Positions 53,285-63,595 of a stretch of 64,000 nt of DNA are shown here, piece after piece. Location: contig NZ_CDBL01000044.1 of assembly GCF_000820005.1 (NCBI RefSeq), forward strand, positions 112,406-176,405, given 5' to 3'. The number at the start of each line of letters is the position of its first letter. Position 1 is the first letter of the stretch. The notes beneath the pieces are model-generated. The model was not told the DNA's origin. It saw nothing but the letters and a program-made list of their open reading frames with translations, and ran no database searches. The stretch is from Aeromonas piscicola (GTDB lineage Bacteria > Pseudomonadota > Gammaproteobacteria > Enterobacterales > Aeromonadaceae). The translations under genes and the position numbers were made by a program.

Positions 53285-53461
53285 AAATTATTGTCCCGCG
53301 GAAAAAAAGTGGCGTTTGATTGTGCTAAATGGTCACTGGCTTGTCAAAGTCATTCTCACTCCCATCCCGGATGGTGCAACGACAGTGCTGGTCGGCAGGG
53401 GCCGCTGCTGTAATAATTGGCGGCTCTGGCCCCGTGGTGGGCCTCATGCTGGGGTTTCATC

Positions 53462-54739
53462 TTGCATTCGGTTTCAAACCAACACCTACCCACCTATACC
53501 CATGACGCGACCGCGTGCGAAGAGTGTGACCTGCTGGTGCCGGCCGCCGCGCTGGCCGTCGGGGAGACGAGCAGCTGTCCGCGTTGCGGCCATACCCTGA
53601 GCCGTCATTTGCCGGAGCAGGAGCGCAGGCCCATCGCTTACGGCTTTGCGGCCATCATCATGTTCGTGCTCTCCAACGCCTTTACCTTCATGTCGTTCTC
53701 GGCCAAGGGAGTGGGGCAGGAGATGACGTTTCTGCAGTGCATCACCACCCTGGTGGATCAGGGCTATCTGTTTCTGGGCGCCGTGCTGAGCCTGACCCTG
53801 ATCGGCCTGCCGCTGGTCTACATCGGCTCCATCATGCTGGTGCTGTGGCGGGTCGACAAGGACTTGCACAGCAATGCCCTGCGCTCCCTCGGTCGTCTGC
53901 TGTGCCGGATCAAGCCCTGGCTGATGGTGGATGTCTTCCTGATCGGGGTGCTCATCTCGCTGGTCAAGCTGATGGGGATGGCTGACATCAAGATGGGGCT
54001 GTCGTTCTGGGCCTTCGTCGGCTATACGGTGCTGCTCATCAAGATGATCTCGTCGCTCGACCGGATGTGGCTGTGGCAACGGCTGTTCGGCCCGACCGAG
54101 GCCCGCGAGCTGGATGCGGATGCCGAGGCCGCAGCCATGGCGTCCGGGCTGGTGGGCTGTCACATCTGTGGCGCCCTGAGCGAGGCGGGCGAGCACAGTT
54201 GCCCGCGCTGCGGCGGCAAGCTGCACAGCCGCAAGCCGGGCGGTCTGAACCGTACCTGGGCCCTGCTCTTCACCTCGGTGATCCTCTATGTGCCCGCCAA
54301 CCTCTATCCCATCATGGATACCGTCTTCCTGGGAGATGACAGCCCTTCCACCATCCTCGGTGGCGTGGTCTTGCTGTGGGCCATGGGCTCCTACCCCATA
54401 GCCGCGGTGATCTTCATCGCCAGCGTAGTGGTGCCGCTGGTGAAAATCCTGGCGCTGTTGTGGCTTTGCTATATGGTACAGCGCGGCCACGGTGCCTCGC
54501 CCCTTGGCAAGCTCAAGCTCTATCGCATGACTGAATTTGTGGGACGCTGGTCGATGATCGACGTCTTCGTGGTGGCCATTCTGGCGGGCCTGATCCGGCT
54601 CGACAACCTGATGACCATCTACCCCGGCCCCGCGGCCGTCGCATTTGCGGGTGTGGTGCTGATCACTATGGTGGCAGCCATGAGTTTCGATTCCCGCCTG
54701 ATCTGGGATTTACAACAAGGAGAACGCGAACGTGAGTGA
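53462..54739 (+). CDS. pqiA: PqiA-family inner-membrane protein
   Basis: About 425 residues (start uncertain: TTG at 53462 is used, the frame is open from 53417). It has two zinc-ribbon-type Cys clusters, CEECDLL...CPRCG near the start and CHICG...CPRCG in the middle, each followed by four membrane segments, as in PqiA/LetA. It works with the MCE protein PqiB in lipid transport between the membranes. Last 8 bp overlap pqiB. Confidence 0.9.
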   Translation: MHSVSNQHLPTYTHDATACEECDLLVPAAALAVGETSSCPRCGHTLSRHLPEQERRPIAYGFAAIIMFVLSNAFTFMSFSAKGVGQEMTFLQCITTLVDQGYLFLGAVLSLTLIGLPLVYIGSIMLVLWRVDKDLHSNALRSLGRLLCRIKPWLMVDVFLIGVLISLVKLMGMADIKMGLSFWAFVGYTVLLIKMISSLDRMWLWQRLFGPTEARELDADAEAAAMASGLVGCHICGALSEAGEHSCPRCGGKLHSRKPGGLNRTWALLFTSVILYVPANLYPIMDTVFLGDDSPSTILGGVVLLWAMGSYPIAAVIFIASVVVPLVKILALLWLCYMVQRGHGASPLGKLKLYRMTEFVGRWSMIDVFVVAILAGLIRLDNLMTIYPGPAAVAFAGVVLITMVAAMSFDSRLIWDLQQGERERE

Positions 54740-56378
54740 GCGTAAGAAAAGGTGGAAACCCGGCTCTGATTTTCTGAGCTCGGCCGCCGCAATCTGGATG
54801 GTGCCGCTGCTGGCGCTGTTCATCGGTATCTGGATGTTGTTCCAGCACTGGTATTCGCAAGGTCCCAGCTTCACTCTGACAGTGGCCACCGCCGAAGGCA
54901 TAGTGGCGGGCAAGACGGTGATCCGCTCCCGCGAGGTGGAAGTGGGCCGCATCGAGGCGGTGGAGCTCAGCGAGGACTACAGCCATGCGGTGCTGAAGGC
55001 TCGCCTGACCAATGCCGCCGCCGGCATGCTCAAGAAAGACAGCCAGTTCTGGGTGGTCAAGCCCAGGGTCGGCCGGGAAGGGGTCTCAGGTCTCGGCACC
55101 CTGCTCTCCGGCGCCTACATCGAGCTGGCCCCCGGCAAGAAGGGCAGGCCGCTGGACGAATACGCCATGCTGGACAAGCCGCCGCTGGCCTCCCAGGACG
55201 CCAAGGGGTTGCGGCTCTCCCTGAGCAGCCGGGATACCCGTGCACTCGGGGTGGGCTCGCCCATCAATTATCAGGGCTTTACCATAGGCCAGGTGGAAGA
55301 GGCCAAGTTCCTGCCCGAGAAGAGCGAGATGCAGTACCAGATCTTCATCAACGCCCCCTATGACGTGCTGGTGAGTGGCAACTCCCGCTTCTGGATGACC
55401 CCGGGCTTCGAGGTCTCCATGAGCAGCGAGGGGATGAAGGTGAAGATGGATTCGCTGGAGAGCCTGCTCGACGGCGGCATCACCATGGGTCTGCCCCCTG
55501 GCTGGGCGCCTGGCGAGCCAGCCAAGCAGATGGATGACTTCACCCTGTTCCAGGATCAGGCCAGCGTGCTGGCTGGTAGTCTGGATCAGTTCATCGACTA
55601 TGTGTTCCTGTTTGAAGACAGCGTTGGCGGCCTGCACCCTGGCGCGGCGGTGGAGTATCGCGGCATCCGGGTCGGTACCGTCATCTCGGCACCCTATCTC
55701 ATTGACGAGAAAGGGGTGCAGATATTCCAGAACCGGCAGATACCGGTACTGGCGCGCATCGAGGTGCAGCGTCTCTCTCACCGCTACGCCAATGCGGAGA
55801 AAGAGCAGTGGCGCGCGCTGTTTGGCAAGCAGTTCAAGGAGGGGTTGCGGGCGACGCTCAAGACCTCCAGCCTGTTGACCGGGGGCAAGGTGGTGGATCT
55901 GAACTTCTATCCGGATGCACCCAAGTATCGGGCCATCAAGCTGGCCGGTTATCAGGTATTCCCGACCGTGCAGGCCGGGCTTGATCAGATCGAGCGCAAG
56001 GTGAACCAGATCCTCGACAAGTTCGTCGACATGGACACGGCCAAGACCCTGAACCAGGTGAATCACACCCTGGTCACTCTGGACCAGACCCTCAAGAACG
56101 TCAGTGCGGTGAGCGCCAATCTGGACAAGTTTACCGGCCAGAGCGCGACCCAGCAGTTGCCGGCGTCCCTGAACGACAGCCTGAAGCAGTTGCAGAGCAC
56201 GCTGCAAGAGTACGATGCCAACTCCCAGACCAATCAGGATCTGCGTCAGTCGGTACAGTCGCTCAATCAGCTGATGCGTGAGTTGCAGCCACTGGTGCAT
56301 TCGCTCAACGAGCAGCCGAGTTCGTTGATCTTCGATCGCGCCCGTCCCCGTGATCCCGAGCCCAAGCGAGGCCAATGA
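54732..56378 (+). CDS. pqiB: PqiB, MCE-domain intermembrane transport protein
   Basis: 548 residues, the size of E. coli PqiB. One N-terminal membrane anchor (AAIWMVPLLALFIGIWMLFQ) is followed by three MCE domains (starting near YSQGPSFTLTVATAEGIVAG, then GLRLSLSSRDTRALGVGSPI and DQFIDYVFLFEDSVGGLHPG) and a C-terminal coiled-coil needle (about residues 425-530). It forms a hexameric tunnel spanning the periplasm. Overlaps pqiA and pqiC, so the three genes are translationally coupled. Confidence 0.95.
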   Translation: MSERKKRWKPGSDFLSSAAAIWMVPLLALFIGIWMLFQHWYSQGPSFTLTVATAEGIVAGKTVIRSREVEVGRIEAVELSEDYSHAVLKARLTNAAAGMLKKDSQFWVVKPRVGREGVSGLGTLLSGAYIELAPGKKGRPLDEYAMLDKPPLASQDAKGLRLSLSSRDTRALGVGSPINYQGFTIGQVEEAKFLPEKSEMQYQIFINAPYDVLVSGNSRFWMTPGFEVSMSSEGMKVKMDSLESLLDGGITMGLPPGWAPGEPAKQMDDFTLFQDQASVLAGSLDQFIDYVFLFEDSVGGLHPGAAVEYRGIRVGTVISAPYLIDEKGVQIFQNRQIPVLARIEVQRLSHRYANAEKEQWRALFGKQFKEGLRATLKTSSLLTGGKVVDLNFYPDAPKYRAIKLAGYQVFPTVQAGLDQIERKVNQILDKFVDMDTAKTLNQVNHTLVTLDQTLKNVSAVSANLDKFTGQSATQQLPASLNDSLKQLQSTLQEYDANSQTNQDLRQSVQSLNQLMRELQPLVHSLNEQPSSLIFDRARPRDPEPKRGQ

Positions 56379-56947
56379 TGAAGAAACAGATGATGACGCT
56401 GGCCTTGTTGGGCCTGCTGGCGGGTTGCAGTTCGGCGCCGACGGCGCTGCACTACTACTCCCTTGATGCCGAGGCGCAGCAGCCAACTACGATGACGGCG
56501 CAACCGCAGCACCAGCTGGTGCTCAAACCTGTCTCCCTATCCGGCCAGCTGGACAGGATGAGCCTGGTCTATCAGCTGGAGGGCAAGGAGTTGCACTTCG
56601 CCGAGTACCATCGCTGGGCGGGTTCCCTCGATGCCCAGCTCGATCAGCTGACCCTGAACGGTCTCTCCAGCCGGCTGCCCGGCTGGGTGGTGCGCCAGGA
56701 CGGTGCCCGCAAGGGGCCAGTGCTGACCATCTCGGTCGAACGCTTCCAGGGGCGCCACGACGGGCGTGCCGTGCTGAGTGGCCGCTGGCGACTGCTGACG
56801 GAAGAGGGCACTGTCCTGCGTGACGTCCCCTTCCAGCTGGTGCGGGTGTTGCCGGAGGATGGCTACGGCTCCCTGGTCAGCGAGCTGGGACAGGGCTGGC
56901 AACAGCTGCTCGACCAGATTGCAGCAGAGGTGCGCAAGGGGGCCTGA
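56375..56947 (+). CDS. pqiC: PqiC lipoprotein
   Basis: 190 residues. Lipoprotein signal MKKQMMTLALLGLLAGCSSA with lipobox LAGC. The mature ABC-type_transport_aux domain (DUF330) contains LAEYHRWAGSL-type FAEYHRWAGSLDAQLDQLTL. PqiC sits on the inner face of the outer membrane and contacts the end of the PqiB needle. ATG overlaps the pqiB stop (ATGA). Terminator follows at 56965. Confidence 0.92.
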   Translation: MMKKQMMTLALLGLLAGCSSAPTALHYYSLDAEAQQPTTMTAQPQHQLVLKPVSLSGQLDRMSLVYQLEGKELHFAEYHRWAGSLDAQLDQLTLNGLSSRLPGWVVRQDGARKGPVLTISVERFQGRHDGRAVLSGRWRLLTEEGTVLRDVPFQLVRVLPEDGYGSLVSELGQGWQQLLDQIAAEVRKGA

Positions 56948-56964
56948 GGCCGTCATGAATGAAA

Positions 56965-56993
56965 ACGGGAGGCCAGAGGCCTCCCGTTTTTTT
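56965..56993. terminator. Terminator after pqiC
   Basis: ACGGGAGGCC-AGA-GGCCTCCCGT and TTTTTTT between convergent pqiC and the OmpA-like gene. Confidence 0.9.
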
Positions 56994-57031
56994 ATCCAGG
57001 TACCACAGACCCGGTGCCAAGAAGGTGGAAC

Positions 57032-58090
57032 TTACTGTTGAACGTCAGAGACCCCTTCCACCTTGACCTCGACCCGGCGATCCGGTGCCAGGCAGACGAT
57101 CAGCTCACGCTTGGATTTGCTGGTGCAGCTGTCGCCGGTGACGGGGGAACCCTTGCCACGCCCTTCCACATTGACCTTGCCTGCCGGCAGGCCCTTGCCG
57201 ACCAGGTAATCGGCGACTGTCCGTGCACGCTGTTCTGAGAGCTTCTGGTTATAGGCATCCGAGCCGATGCGGTCGGTATAGCCGATGACTGTGGCGACGC
57301 CATCCTTGGGTCGGGCTTGCTCAATCTGGCTGTAGAGGTTATCCAGCGCCTGTCCGCCTTCCGCTTTGAGGGTCGCTTTGTTGAAGTCGAACAGCACGTC
57401 CGAGCTCAGGGTGAACTGCTTCTCGACCACCACGGGCTCAGGCGCGGGGGCCGGAACCGGGGCAGCAACCACGGGAGCAACCTGACCGAAGCGGTAGACC
57501 ACGGCGACCGCCAGCAGGCCGTTGTCGAGCTCGGCCCCCGTCTTGTCGAGCGCCTTGTCGCCGAGCGGCGTGGTGTACTGGTATTCGAGGCGGGCGGCCC
57601 AGTCGCGGTTGAAGGCGTATTCGGCCCCCAGTGCGCCGACGAAGGCGGCCCCATTGTCATTGTCGAACTGCTTGCTGTCGGTCCAGGCGTAGGCACCACC
57701 GAGGCGAGTGTAGAGATCCAGGTTGTCGCTCACCGGCAGACCTATCTTCATGGTGAGCTGCGCCAGCTGGGCCTTGATCTCGTCCTGGCTGATGTCGGTG
57801 GGCGTCAGCAGGTCGGTTGCGGTGTACTTGTATTTGCCGAGCCAGTCGTAACCGAGCTCGACGCCGAGGTTCTGGTTGATCTGGTAGCCGAGGAAAGCGC
57901 CGGCACCGACGTCGTTCTTGTCCTCTTCGCCGATGGCGTAGTTATCTTTGATGCTCTGGTTGTGATCGACACCATAGAAGTTGGACCAACCCAGCTTGGC
58001 ACCGCCATACCAGGTGTTGTCTTGTCCGGCAGCCTGGGCGTTGGCCGCAAGCAAGCCTGAAACCAGTAAGGTAATCAGTGTTTTATTCAT
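57032..58090 (-). CDS. OmpA-family outer-membrane protein
   Basis: 352 residues starting at the ATG at 58090 with a signal peptide (MNKTLITLLVSGLLAANAQA). An eight-strand beta-barrel domain (GAKLGWSNFYG, FLGYQINQNLGVELGYDWLG, ARLEYQYTTPLGD) occupies about residues 22-200. A Pro/Ala hinge (APVPAPAPEPVVVEKQ) follows, then the OmpA C-terminal peptidoglycan-binding domain (LSSDVLFDFNKATLKAEG, IGYTDRIGSDAYNQKLSEQR). An abundant structural porin. Codon usage is strongly biased, as expected of a highly expressed gene. Confidence 0.94.
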   Translation of the reverse strand: MNKTLITLLVSGLLAANAQAAGQDNTWYGGAKLGWSNFYGVDHNQSIKDNYAIGEEDKNDVGAGAFLGYQINQNLGVELGYDWLGKYKYTATDLLTPTDISQDEIKAQLAQLTMKIGLPVSDNLDLYTRLGGAYAWTDSKQFDNDNGAAFVGALGAEYAFNRDWAARLEYQYTTPLGDKALDKTGAELDNGLLAVAVVYRFGQVAPVVAAPVPAPAPEPVVVEKQFTLSSDVLFDFNKATLKAEGGQALDNLYSQIEQARPKDGVATVIGYTDRIGSDAYNQKLSEQRARTVADYLVGKGLPAGKVNVEGRGKGSPVTGDSCTSKSKRELIVCLAPDRRVEVKVEGVSDVQQ

Positions 58091-58322
58091 GTTGAGCCTC
58101 TGCAATTTCATATTGGGGGGAGGTTGTTTTTAGGTTGCCTCTCCTTATGGGTCGGGGCTTATAGCACAGCCACAACAGATTAAAGGTAGTCGCTTTCCGT
58201 GGGTTCTCAAGCAACTGATATAAAACAAATTGTGATTATTATTACCGCAGTTGAACTGTGTGATTTGATCTCTGGGGCGGGGCGGCAATAGTTAACCGAG
58301 GCAGGATCGCACCGGGGTGGGC

Positions 58323-59057
58323 ATGAAAAACAAATGGATATGGCTGTGCTGGTCGCTGTGGCTGGCGCCGGTCTGGGCCGCTGATACGCTGCAGGTGGTG
58401 ACTGAAGACTATGCCCCCTACAACTATCTGGAAGAGGACGAGATCAAGGGGCTGGGCACCGAAGTGGTGGAGGCCATGCTGGAGGAGGCGGGATTCGAGT
58501 ACGGCCTCGATATCTACCCCTGGGCGAGGGCCATCTCGCTGGCCCGCAGCCGCCCCAATGTGCTCATCTACAGCATCAGCCGCTTCCCCGAGCGCGAGGC
58601 GCAGTTCCAGTGGATCGGGGTGATCGCCCGCATCAACTTTCATGTGTTTGCTCTGGCCAAACGCGACGACATCAAGCCGTTCAGCCAGTTATCACACGCG
58701 CGTGCCTGGTCTATCGGCACAGTGCGCAATGATGCGCTGGAGCAGTATCTGATCGGTCTCAACTTCTCCAACCTGCAGCGCAACAACAGCAACGAGGCCA
58801 ATATGCTCAAACTGTTGATGGGGCGCATCGATCTCTGGCCCGTGTCGCAGGAGGCGGCGAACTACTATGTGCGGCAGGCGGGCTATGAGCCCGGCGCCCT
58901 CAAGATAGTGCACGACATCGAAGACTTTACCGGGGGAGAACTCTACGTGGCGGCGAGCCTGAAGACGGCACCCGAGGTGATCAAGCGGCTGCAGGAGGCG
59001 CTGGCCACCATCAGGCAGAACGGCGTCTATGACGGCATAGTGAAGCGCTATCGCTGA
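58323..59057 (+). CDS. Family-3 periplasmic solute-binding protein (orphan)
   Basis: 244 residues with a signal peptide (MKNKWIWLCWSLWLAPVWA-ADT). LQVVTEDYAPYNYLEEDEIK and GLGTEVVEAMLEEAGFEYGL are the start of the SBP_bac_3 fold; SIGTVRNDALEQYL and ELYVAASLKTAPEVIKRLQE complete it. Such proteins bind amino acids or serve as sensors. No ABC permease or ATPase gene is adjacent. ATG at 58323 is preferred to GTG at 58317. The 230-bp gap upstream holds the divergent OmpA promoter region. Confidence 0.88.
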   Translation: MKNKWIWLCWSLWLAPVWAADTLQVVTEDYAPYNYLEEDEIKGLGTEVVEAMLEEAGFEYGLDIYPWARAISLARSRPNVLIYSISRFPEREAQFQWIGVIARINFHVFALAKRDDIKPFSQLSHARAWSIGTVRNDALEQYLIGLNFSNLQRNNSNEANMLKLLMGRIDLWPVSQEAANYYVRQAGYEPGALKIVHDIEDFTGGELYVAASLKTAPEVIKRLQEALATIRQNGVYDGIVKRYR

Positions 59058-59083
59058 TTGATGGTGCTGTGACGAGGTAAAAG

Positions 59084-59108
59084 AGGGGCCGACCGAGTGT
59101 CGGCCCCT
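59084..59108. terminator. Bidirectional hairpin between the solute-binding protein and GCAT genes
   Basis: AGGGGCCGAC-CGAGT-GTCGGCCCCT between convergent genes, with only a short T-rich tail. Confidence 0.75.
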
Positions 59109-59113
59109 TGTCA

Positions 59114-60121
59114 TCAGTGGGCGAGGAACTCGTACTGGCTCTCGATGAAGGTGGCGGCGCGCTCGCTCAGGGCAGCGTGCACGACAGTGGTCGGGTGGAC
59201 CTGATCCCAGAACATCTTGCCCTCACAGTTGAGGGTGCTGGCGCTGCGGCGGGCCATGGGGCTGGCGACGGCCTGTGCCAGCAGCGGGTTGCCGGCGATG
59301 GCGAGGCGCTCCTGCGGGTTGAAGGCGGAGAGCTGGCTGTCGGTGCTGGCGCTGCGGGAGGCAAACGGCTTCCACACATAGCTGCCACCGTAGCAGGCGT
59401 TCTCCGTATCGCTCAGGCCGAAGTTCTGCGGCTCGCGCAGCATCTCGGCAAACTGCTTGTCGATTTCGAACAGCTTCACCATGCCGGTGGGGGCCAGCTG
59501 GCGTGCCAGATTCAGCAGCAATTGGTTGTGGTAGGCGGAGACATGGCTGGCCGCCTCGACCACCTTCTGGCTGCGGGCCGAGGGGTTCTGGCCCAGATCC
59601 GGCAGGTTGAACAGCAGTATCTGCTTGGCACCGTTCAGCACCATGCGGTTGGCCGCATCGCTGATGGCGTCGCGCACCCGCTTGGCATCCTGTTCTGTGT
59701 TCCAGCCGTAGGCCAGATAGTCGTTGGCGCCGACCCAGAGGATCACCAGATCGTCCGGCTTGAAGCTGTCTTTTTGCAGGAACTGGGTGACCTCGTAGTC
59801 CAGGTTGTTGATGACCTGATACTTGGGATTCCAGGAGATCTTGTTGTAAGCCACGGCGGTGGCACCGCCTTCCGCCTCGTTGGCTATGGTCAGGCCCGGG
59901 AACTGCTTGGTCAGCTGCTCCAGCCAGACGGGCCCGTTGGAGAAGCGGCCCTCATAGTAGGGGGGGCTGGAGGGGAGGTAACCGCGCATCTTGCTGTACA
60001 TCTTGCCGGTATCGGAGAGGCTGTCGCCAAACATCACGATCCGGGAGAAGGCGGGACGGCTGTCGGCGGCCTGAACTGTTAGCGCGATTAGTCCCAATAA
60101 ACACACGAACCATTTTTTCAT
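59114..60121 (-). CDS. Glycerophospholipid:cholesterol acyltransferase (GCAT), secreted GDSL lipase
   Basis: 335 residues, the length of the Aeromonas hydrophila enzyme. Signal peptide MKKWFVCLLGLIALTVQA, cut before ADSRPAF. The GDSL block IVMFGDSLSDTGKMYSKMRG holds the nucleophilic Ser, VILWVGANDYLAYGWN is block III and WDQVHPTTVVHAAL supplies the Asp/His pair. The protein transfers acyl groups from phospholipid to cholesterol and acts as a haemolytic lipase/virulence factor after export by type II secretion and proteolytic nicking. ATG at 60121 is chosen; the upstream frame to 60181 lacks homology. Confidence 0.97.
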   Translation of the reverse strand: MKKWFVCLLGLIALTVQAADSRPAFSRIVMFGDSLSDTGKMYSKMRGYLPSSPPYYEGRFSNGPVWLEQLTKQFPGLTIANEAEGGATAVAYNKISWNPKYQVINNLDYEVTQFLQKDSFKPDDLVILWVGANDYLAYGWNTEQDAKRVRDAISDAANRMVLNGAKQILLFNLPDLGQNPSARSQKVVEAASHVSAYHNQLLLNLARQLAPTGMVKLFEIDKQFAEMLREPQNFGLSDTENACYGGSYVWKPFASRSASTDSQLSAFNPQERLAIAGNPLLAQAVASPMARRSASTLNCEGKMFWDQVHPTTVVHAALSERAATFIESQYEFLAH

Positions 60122-60359
60122 CTTGTCGTTCTCGTTGATTTGAAAGCAGGTGGTGCCTGCAGGCTTTTCCTCGATAGGCAAACGGGCTGGGAAGCTGTTT
60201 TGCCATTTTGCAGGGTATCCAGCCGAATTAAATTTCTCAGCAGGCAGTGCTGATTAAATCGATTACGGTCACATCCCCTTCACCCAGATGGGGAGGCTTC
60301 ACGTTTGTTTCACGCCCCGGCTTGCACACTGCTCCCGTACCCAATGACAGGAGCATGAA

Positions 60360-60740
60360 ATGAACAAGGCAAGCGTAATCGGTCTGTTGACCCTGATGTC
60401 CATCTCTTCTTTCGCCATGGCGGCCTATACGGGCCCGCAGGATCAGAACAAGGTGTCCGTCGCTCAGTTGAAGGATCTGGCCGATGACAGCTGGGCCACC
60501 CTGGAAGGCAAGCTGGTCAAGCACCTGGGCGGCGAGAACTACATGTTCCGTGACGCCAGTGGCGAGGTGGAAGTCGAAGTGGATCAGGATGTGTGGCGCG
60601 GCATTGAGGTGGGCTCGGACGATCTGATCCGCATCCGTGGCGAAGTGGACCACAGCTGGAACAAGACAGAGGTGGAGGTGGAGAGCCTGGAGAAGGTGGG
60701 TGCCGCTCCGCAGAGCAAGGGCGGGTTTGTCGCCAAGTAA
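60360..60740 (+). CDS. YgiW/YdeI-family stress-tolerance OB-fold protein
   Basis: 126 residues with a signal peptide (MNKASVIGLLTLMSISSFAMA) and the family's OB-fold core: ADDSWATLEGKLVKHLGGEN, YMFRDASGEVEVEVDQDVWRG, RIRGEVDHSWNKTEVEVE. Family members are periplasmic and protect against cationic peptides or oxidative stress; in E. coli ygiW is next to qseBC, which is not the case here. The 240-bp gap upstream shows no clear site. Confidence 0.9.
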   Translation: MNKASVIGLLTLMSISSFAMAAYTGPQDQNKVSVAQLKDLADDSWATLEGKLVKHLGGENYMFRDASGEVEVEVDQDVWRGIEVGSDDLIRIRGEVDHSWNKTEVEVESLEKVGAAPQSKGGFVAK

Positions 60741-60768
60741 GGCAGGATAGCCGTACGCCAGACGTAAC

Positions 60769-60794
60769 AAGGGCGCCTCCATGGAGGCGCCCTT
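60769..60794. terminator. Bidirectional terminator between ygiW-like gene and mltC
   Basis: AAGGGCGCCTCC-AT-GGAGGCGCCCTT, perfect 12-bp stem, between convergent genes. Confidence 0.88.
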
Positions 60795-60809
60795 TTGCTG
60801 TTTGTCTGC

Positions 60810-61910
60810 TTAGCCGGTGCGGGCCAGCGTGCGCTTGAATCCCTTCTCGGCCTGATTGACCTTGTAGAGATAGCGTCTGGCCTCCGCCTTGGGGTGCTGC
60901 TCGGTCAGGATCTGGTACACAGCCTCGGGGGAGAGCTGGTTGATCATGCCGGGCGCCGCCTTGCGGTCGCTGGAGAAGGTGTTCAGCACGCCGCCGGCAC
61001 CACCGTTGTAGGCCGAGATGACGGCATAGCGGCGGGAGAGCGGATCCTGGATGTCCACCAGATAGACGGTCTGCAACAGGTGCAGGTAGGCGGTGCCCAC
61101 GTCTATGTTGTAGGCCGGATTGAACAGATCATCCCGGGTTGGCTGGCCATTCTTGCCCTTGACCCGCACGTAGACGTCCCGTCCTGCGGTGGCCGGGATC
61201 ACCTGCATCAGGCCATAGGCGTTGGCGTGGCTGACCGCATAGGGGTTGAAACTGCTCTCTGTCTTGATCACCGCATAGATGAGGCTTTCGGCGACGCCGT
61301 ACTTGCGGGAGGCTTCCCGTATGATGCCGGCATACTTGTAACCCCGTCTGTCCTCGTGGTTGGCCACCATGGGGATGTCGACGAAGAAGATGGTGCGGAT
61401 CCCCAGGGTGCGCTTCTTCATCGCCGTGCTGAGCAGGTAATCGGCGTAACGCTCGGCCCGCCAGTCGAAGCGGATCGGCTGGCCCAGGTTGTCCAGCACC
61501 TGACCATAGAGGAAGGGCTCGCCACCGGGCAGAATTTCACGGTCGGAGTACAGATCCACTTCCGCCGGATCGTCCGGGGTCAGCAGGGTCTCTATGATGG
61601 CGCGGCGCAGGTGGGCACGAGGGTCAAGTCCGGAGACGGTTTCCACCATGATGTGGCCGCTGGAGAAGTCGATGTGAGCCCGGCTCTTGTACTGATCCGT
61701 GTATTTGACGTAGTCAAATTTGCCCGCGAACAGCGCCTCACGCCCCCATATCTCGTTCACGTTATGGGAGAGCGCGCTGATCATGTGTTCGAAACCGCGA
61801 ATGTCCTTGCCGTTGACCAGATCGTCATCCTCACTCCCGCTGGGCTTGGGGGAGGATGAGCAGGCAGAGAGAAACAGCAGGGTGCAAAGCAGCCAAAAAA
61901 TTCGGCCCAT
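60810..61910 (-). CDS. mltC: Membrane-bound lytic murein transglycosylase C
   Basis: 366 residues from the ATG at 61910. Lipoprotein signal (WLLCTLLFLSAC) with lipobox. An N-terminal DUF3393 region precedes the SLT domain with the catalytic Glu in ESLIYAVIKTESSFNPYAVS and ANAYGLMQVIPATAGRDVYV. It cleaves peptidoglycan to 1,6-anhydro-muropeptides at the outer membrane. It lies downstream of yggX and mutY on the same strand, an order (mutY-yggX-mltC) conserved in E. coli. Confidence 0.95.
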   Translation of the reverse strand: MGRIFWLLCTLLFLSACSSSPKPSGSEDDDLVNGKDIRGFEHMISALSHNVNEIWGREALFAGKFDYVKYTDQYKSRAHIDFSSGHIMVETVSGLDPRAHLRRAIIETLLTPDDPAEVDLYSDREILPGGEPFLYGQVLDNLGQPIRFDWRAERYADYLLSTAMKKRTLGIRTIFFVDIPMVANHEDRRGYKYAGIIREASRKYGVAESLIYAVIKTESSFNPYAVSHANAYGLMQVIPATAGRDVYVRVKGKNGQPTRDDLFNPAYNIDVGTAYLHLLQTVYLVDIQDPLSRRYAVISAYNGGAGGVLNTFSSDRKAAPGMINQLSPEAVYQILTEQHPKAEARRYLYKVNQAEKGFKRTLARTG

Positions 61911-61950
61911 AGGATCCTCAAACTGGGCGGCGGGGCCGCCCGTCATTCAT

Positions 61951-62155
61951 TGGCTGTGAACCGGGAGATGTATCGCCGTCGCTGGCTCACAGGTACAACT
62001 TACTGGTTCATAGACCGGTCACTGGCTGTGAACCGGGAGATGTATCGCCGTCGCTGGCTCACACGTACAACTCACTGGTTCATAGACCGGTCACTGGCTG
62101 TGAACCGGGAGCTGTATCGCCGTCGCTGGCTCACAAGTACAACTCATCGGCTCAT
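61951..62155. repeat. Three tandem 72-bp repeats between yggX and mltC
   Basis: Units start at 61951, 62023 and 62095 (exactly 72 bp apart); the third is cut to 61 bp where it meets the yggX stop. On the minus strand the unit edge (GACGGCGATACATCTCCCGG, then TTCACAGCCAATGA) resembles the yggX 3' end (GACGGTTATACCCCTCCCAG, then CCAATGA), so the repeats appear to contain diverged copies of the gene end. Confidence 0.85.
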
Positions 62156-62424
62156 TGGCTGGGAGGGGTATAACCGTCTATGGCCACTTCACCCGCTTCA
62201 AACAGGTAGCTCACCATCTCTTTTTCCAGCAGCTGACGATGCTCCAGGTTCATCATGTTCAGCTTCTTCTCGTTGATCAGCATCACCTGCTTCTTCTGCC
62301 ATTCGGTCCAGGCTTCCTTGCTGATGTTGTCAAAAATCCGCTTGCCGAGTTCACCGGGGTAGAGTTGGAAATCCAGGCCCGGGCCCTCTTTTTTCAGGCG
62401 TTGGCAAAATACAGTACGGCTCAT
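62152..62424 (-). CDS. yggX: Fe(2+)-trafficking / oxidative-protection protein
   Basis: 90 residues. [20 protein letters not shown] and [20 protein letters not shown] are diagnostic of YggX, including its single Cys7. YggX supports repair of labile Fe-S clusters under oxidative stress. It follows mutY after 8 bp, so the two are cotranscribed. The stop is embedded in the first of the 72-bp repeats. Confidence 0.96.
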   Translation of the reverse strand: MSRTVFCQRLKKEGPGLDFQLYPGELGKRIFDNISKEAWTEWQKKQVMLINEKKLNMMNLEHRQLLEKEMVSYLFEAGEVAIDGYTPPSQ

Positions 62425-62432
62425 GTTGACCT

Positions 62433-63494
<1,062 letters not shown>

Positions 63495-63515
63495 ATGGCT
63501 CTCATATTATTGATT

Positions 63516-63539
63516 AAAAAGGGGAGCTCTCAGGCTCCC
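63516..63539 (-). terminator. Terminator after exeB
   Basis: Minus strand: GGGAGC-CTGAGA-GCTCCC followed by a run of five T. It ends the exeAB transcript before mutY. Confidence 0.75.
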
Positions 63540-63595
63540 TCTTGAAATGGACGCCAGCTCAGCGGGGCTGAGCCGGCGTTGTGGTCGTGACGGGA

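Noticed and set aside
61950..62276. Protein with three 24-residue repeats on the plus strand
   Set aside because: The frame exists only because the 72-bp unit is a multiple of three, then continues antisense to yggX. It lacks a ribosome-binding site and likely coding function.
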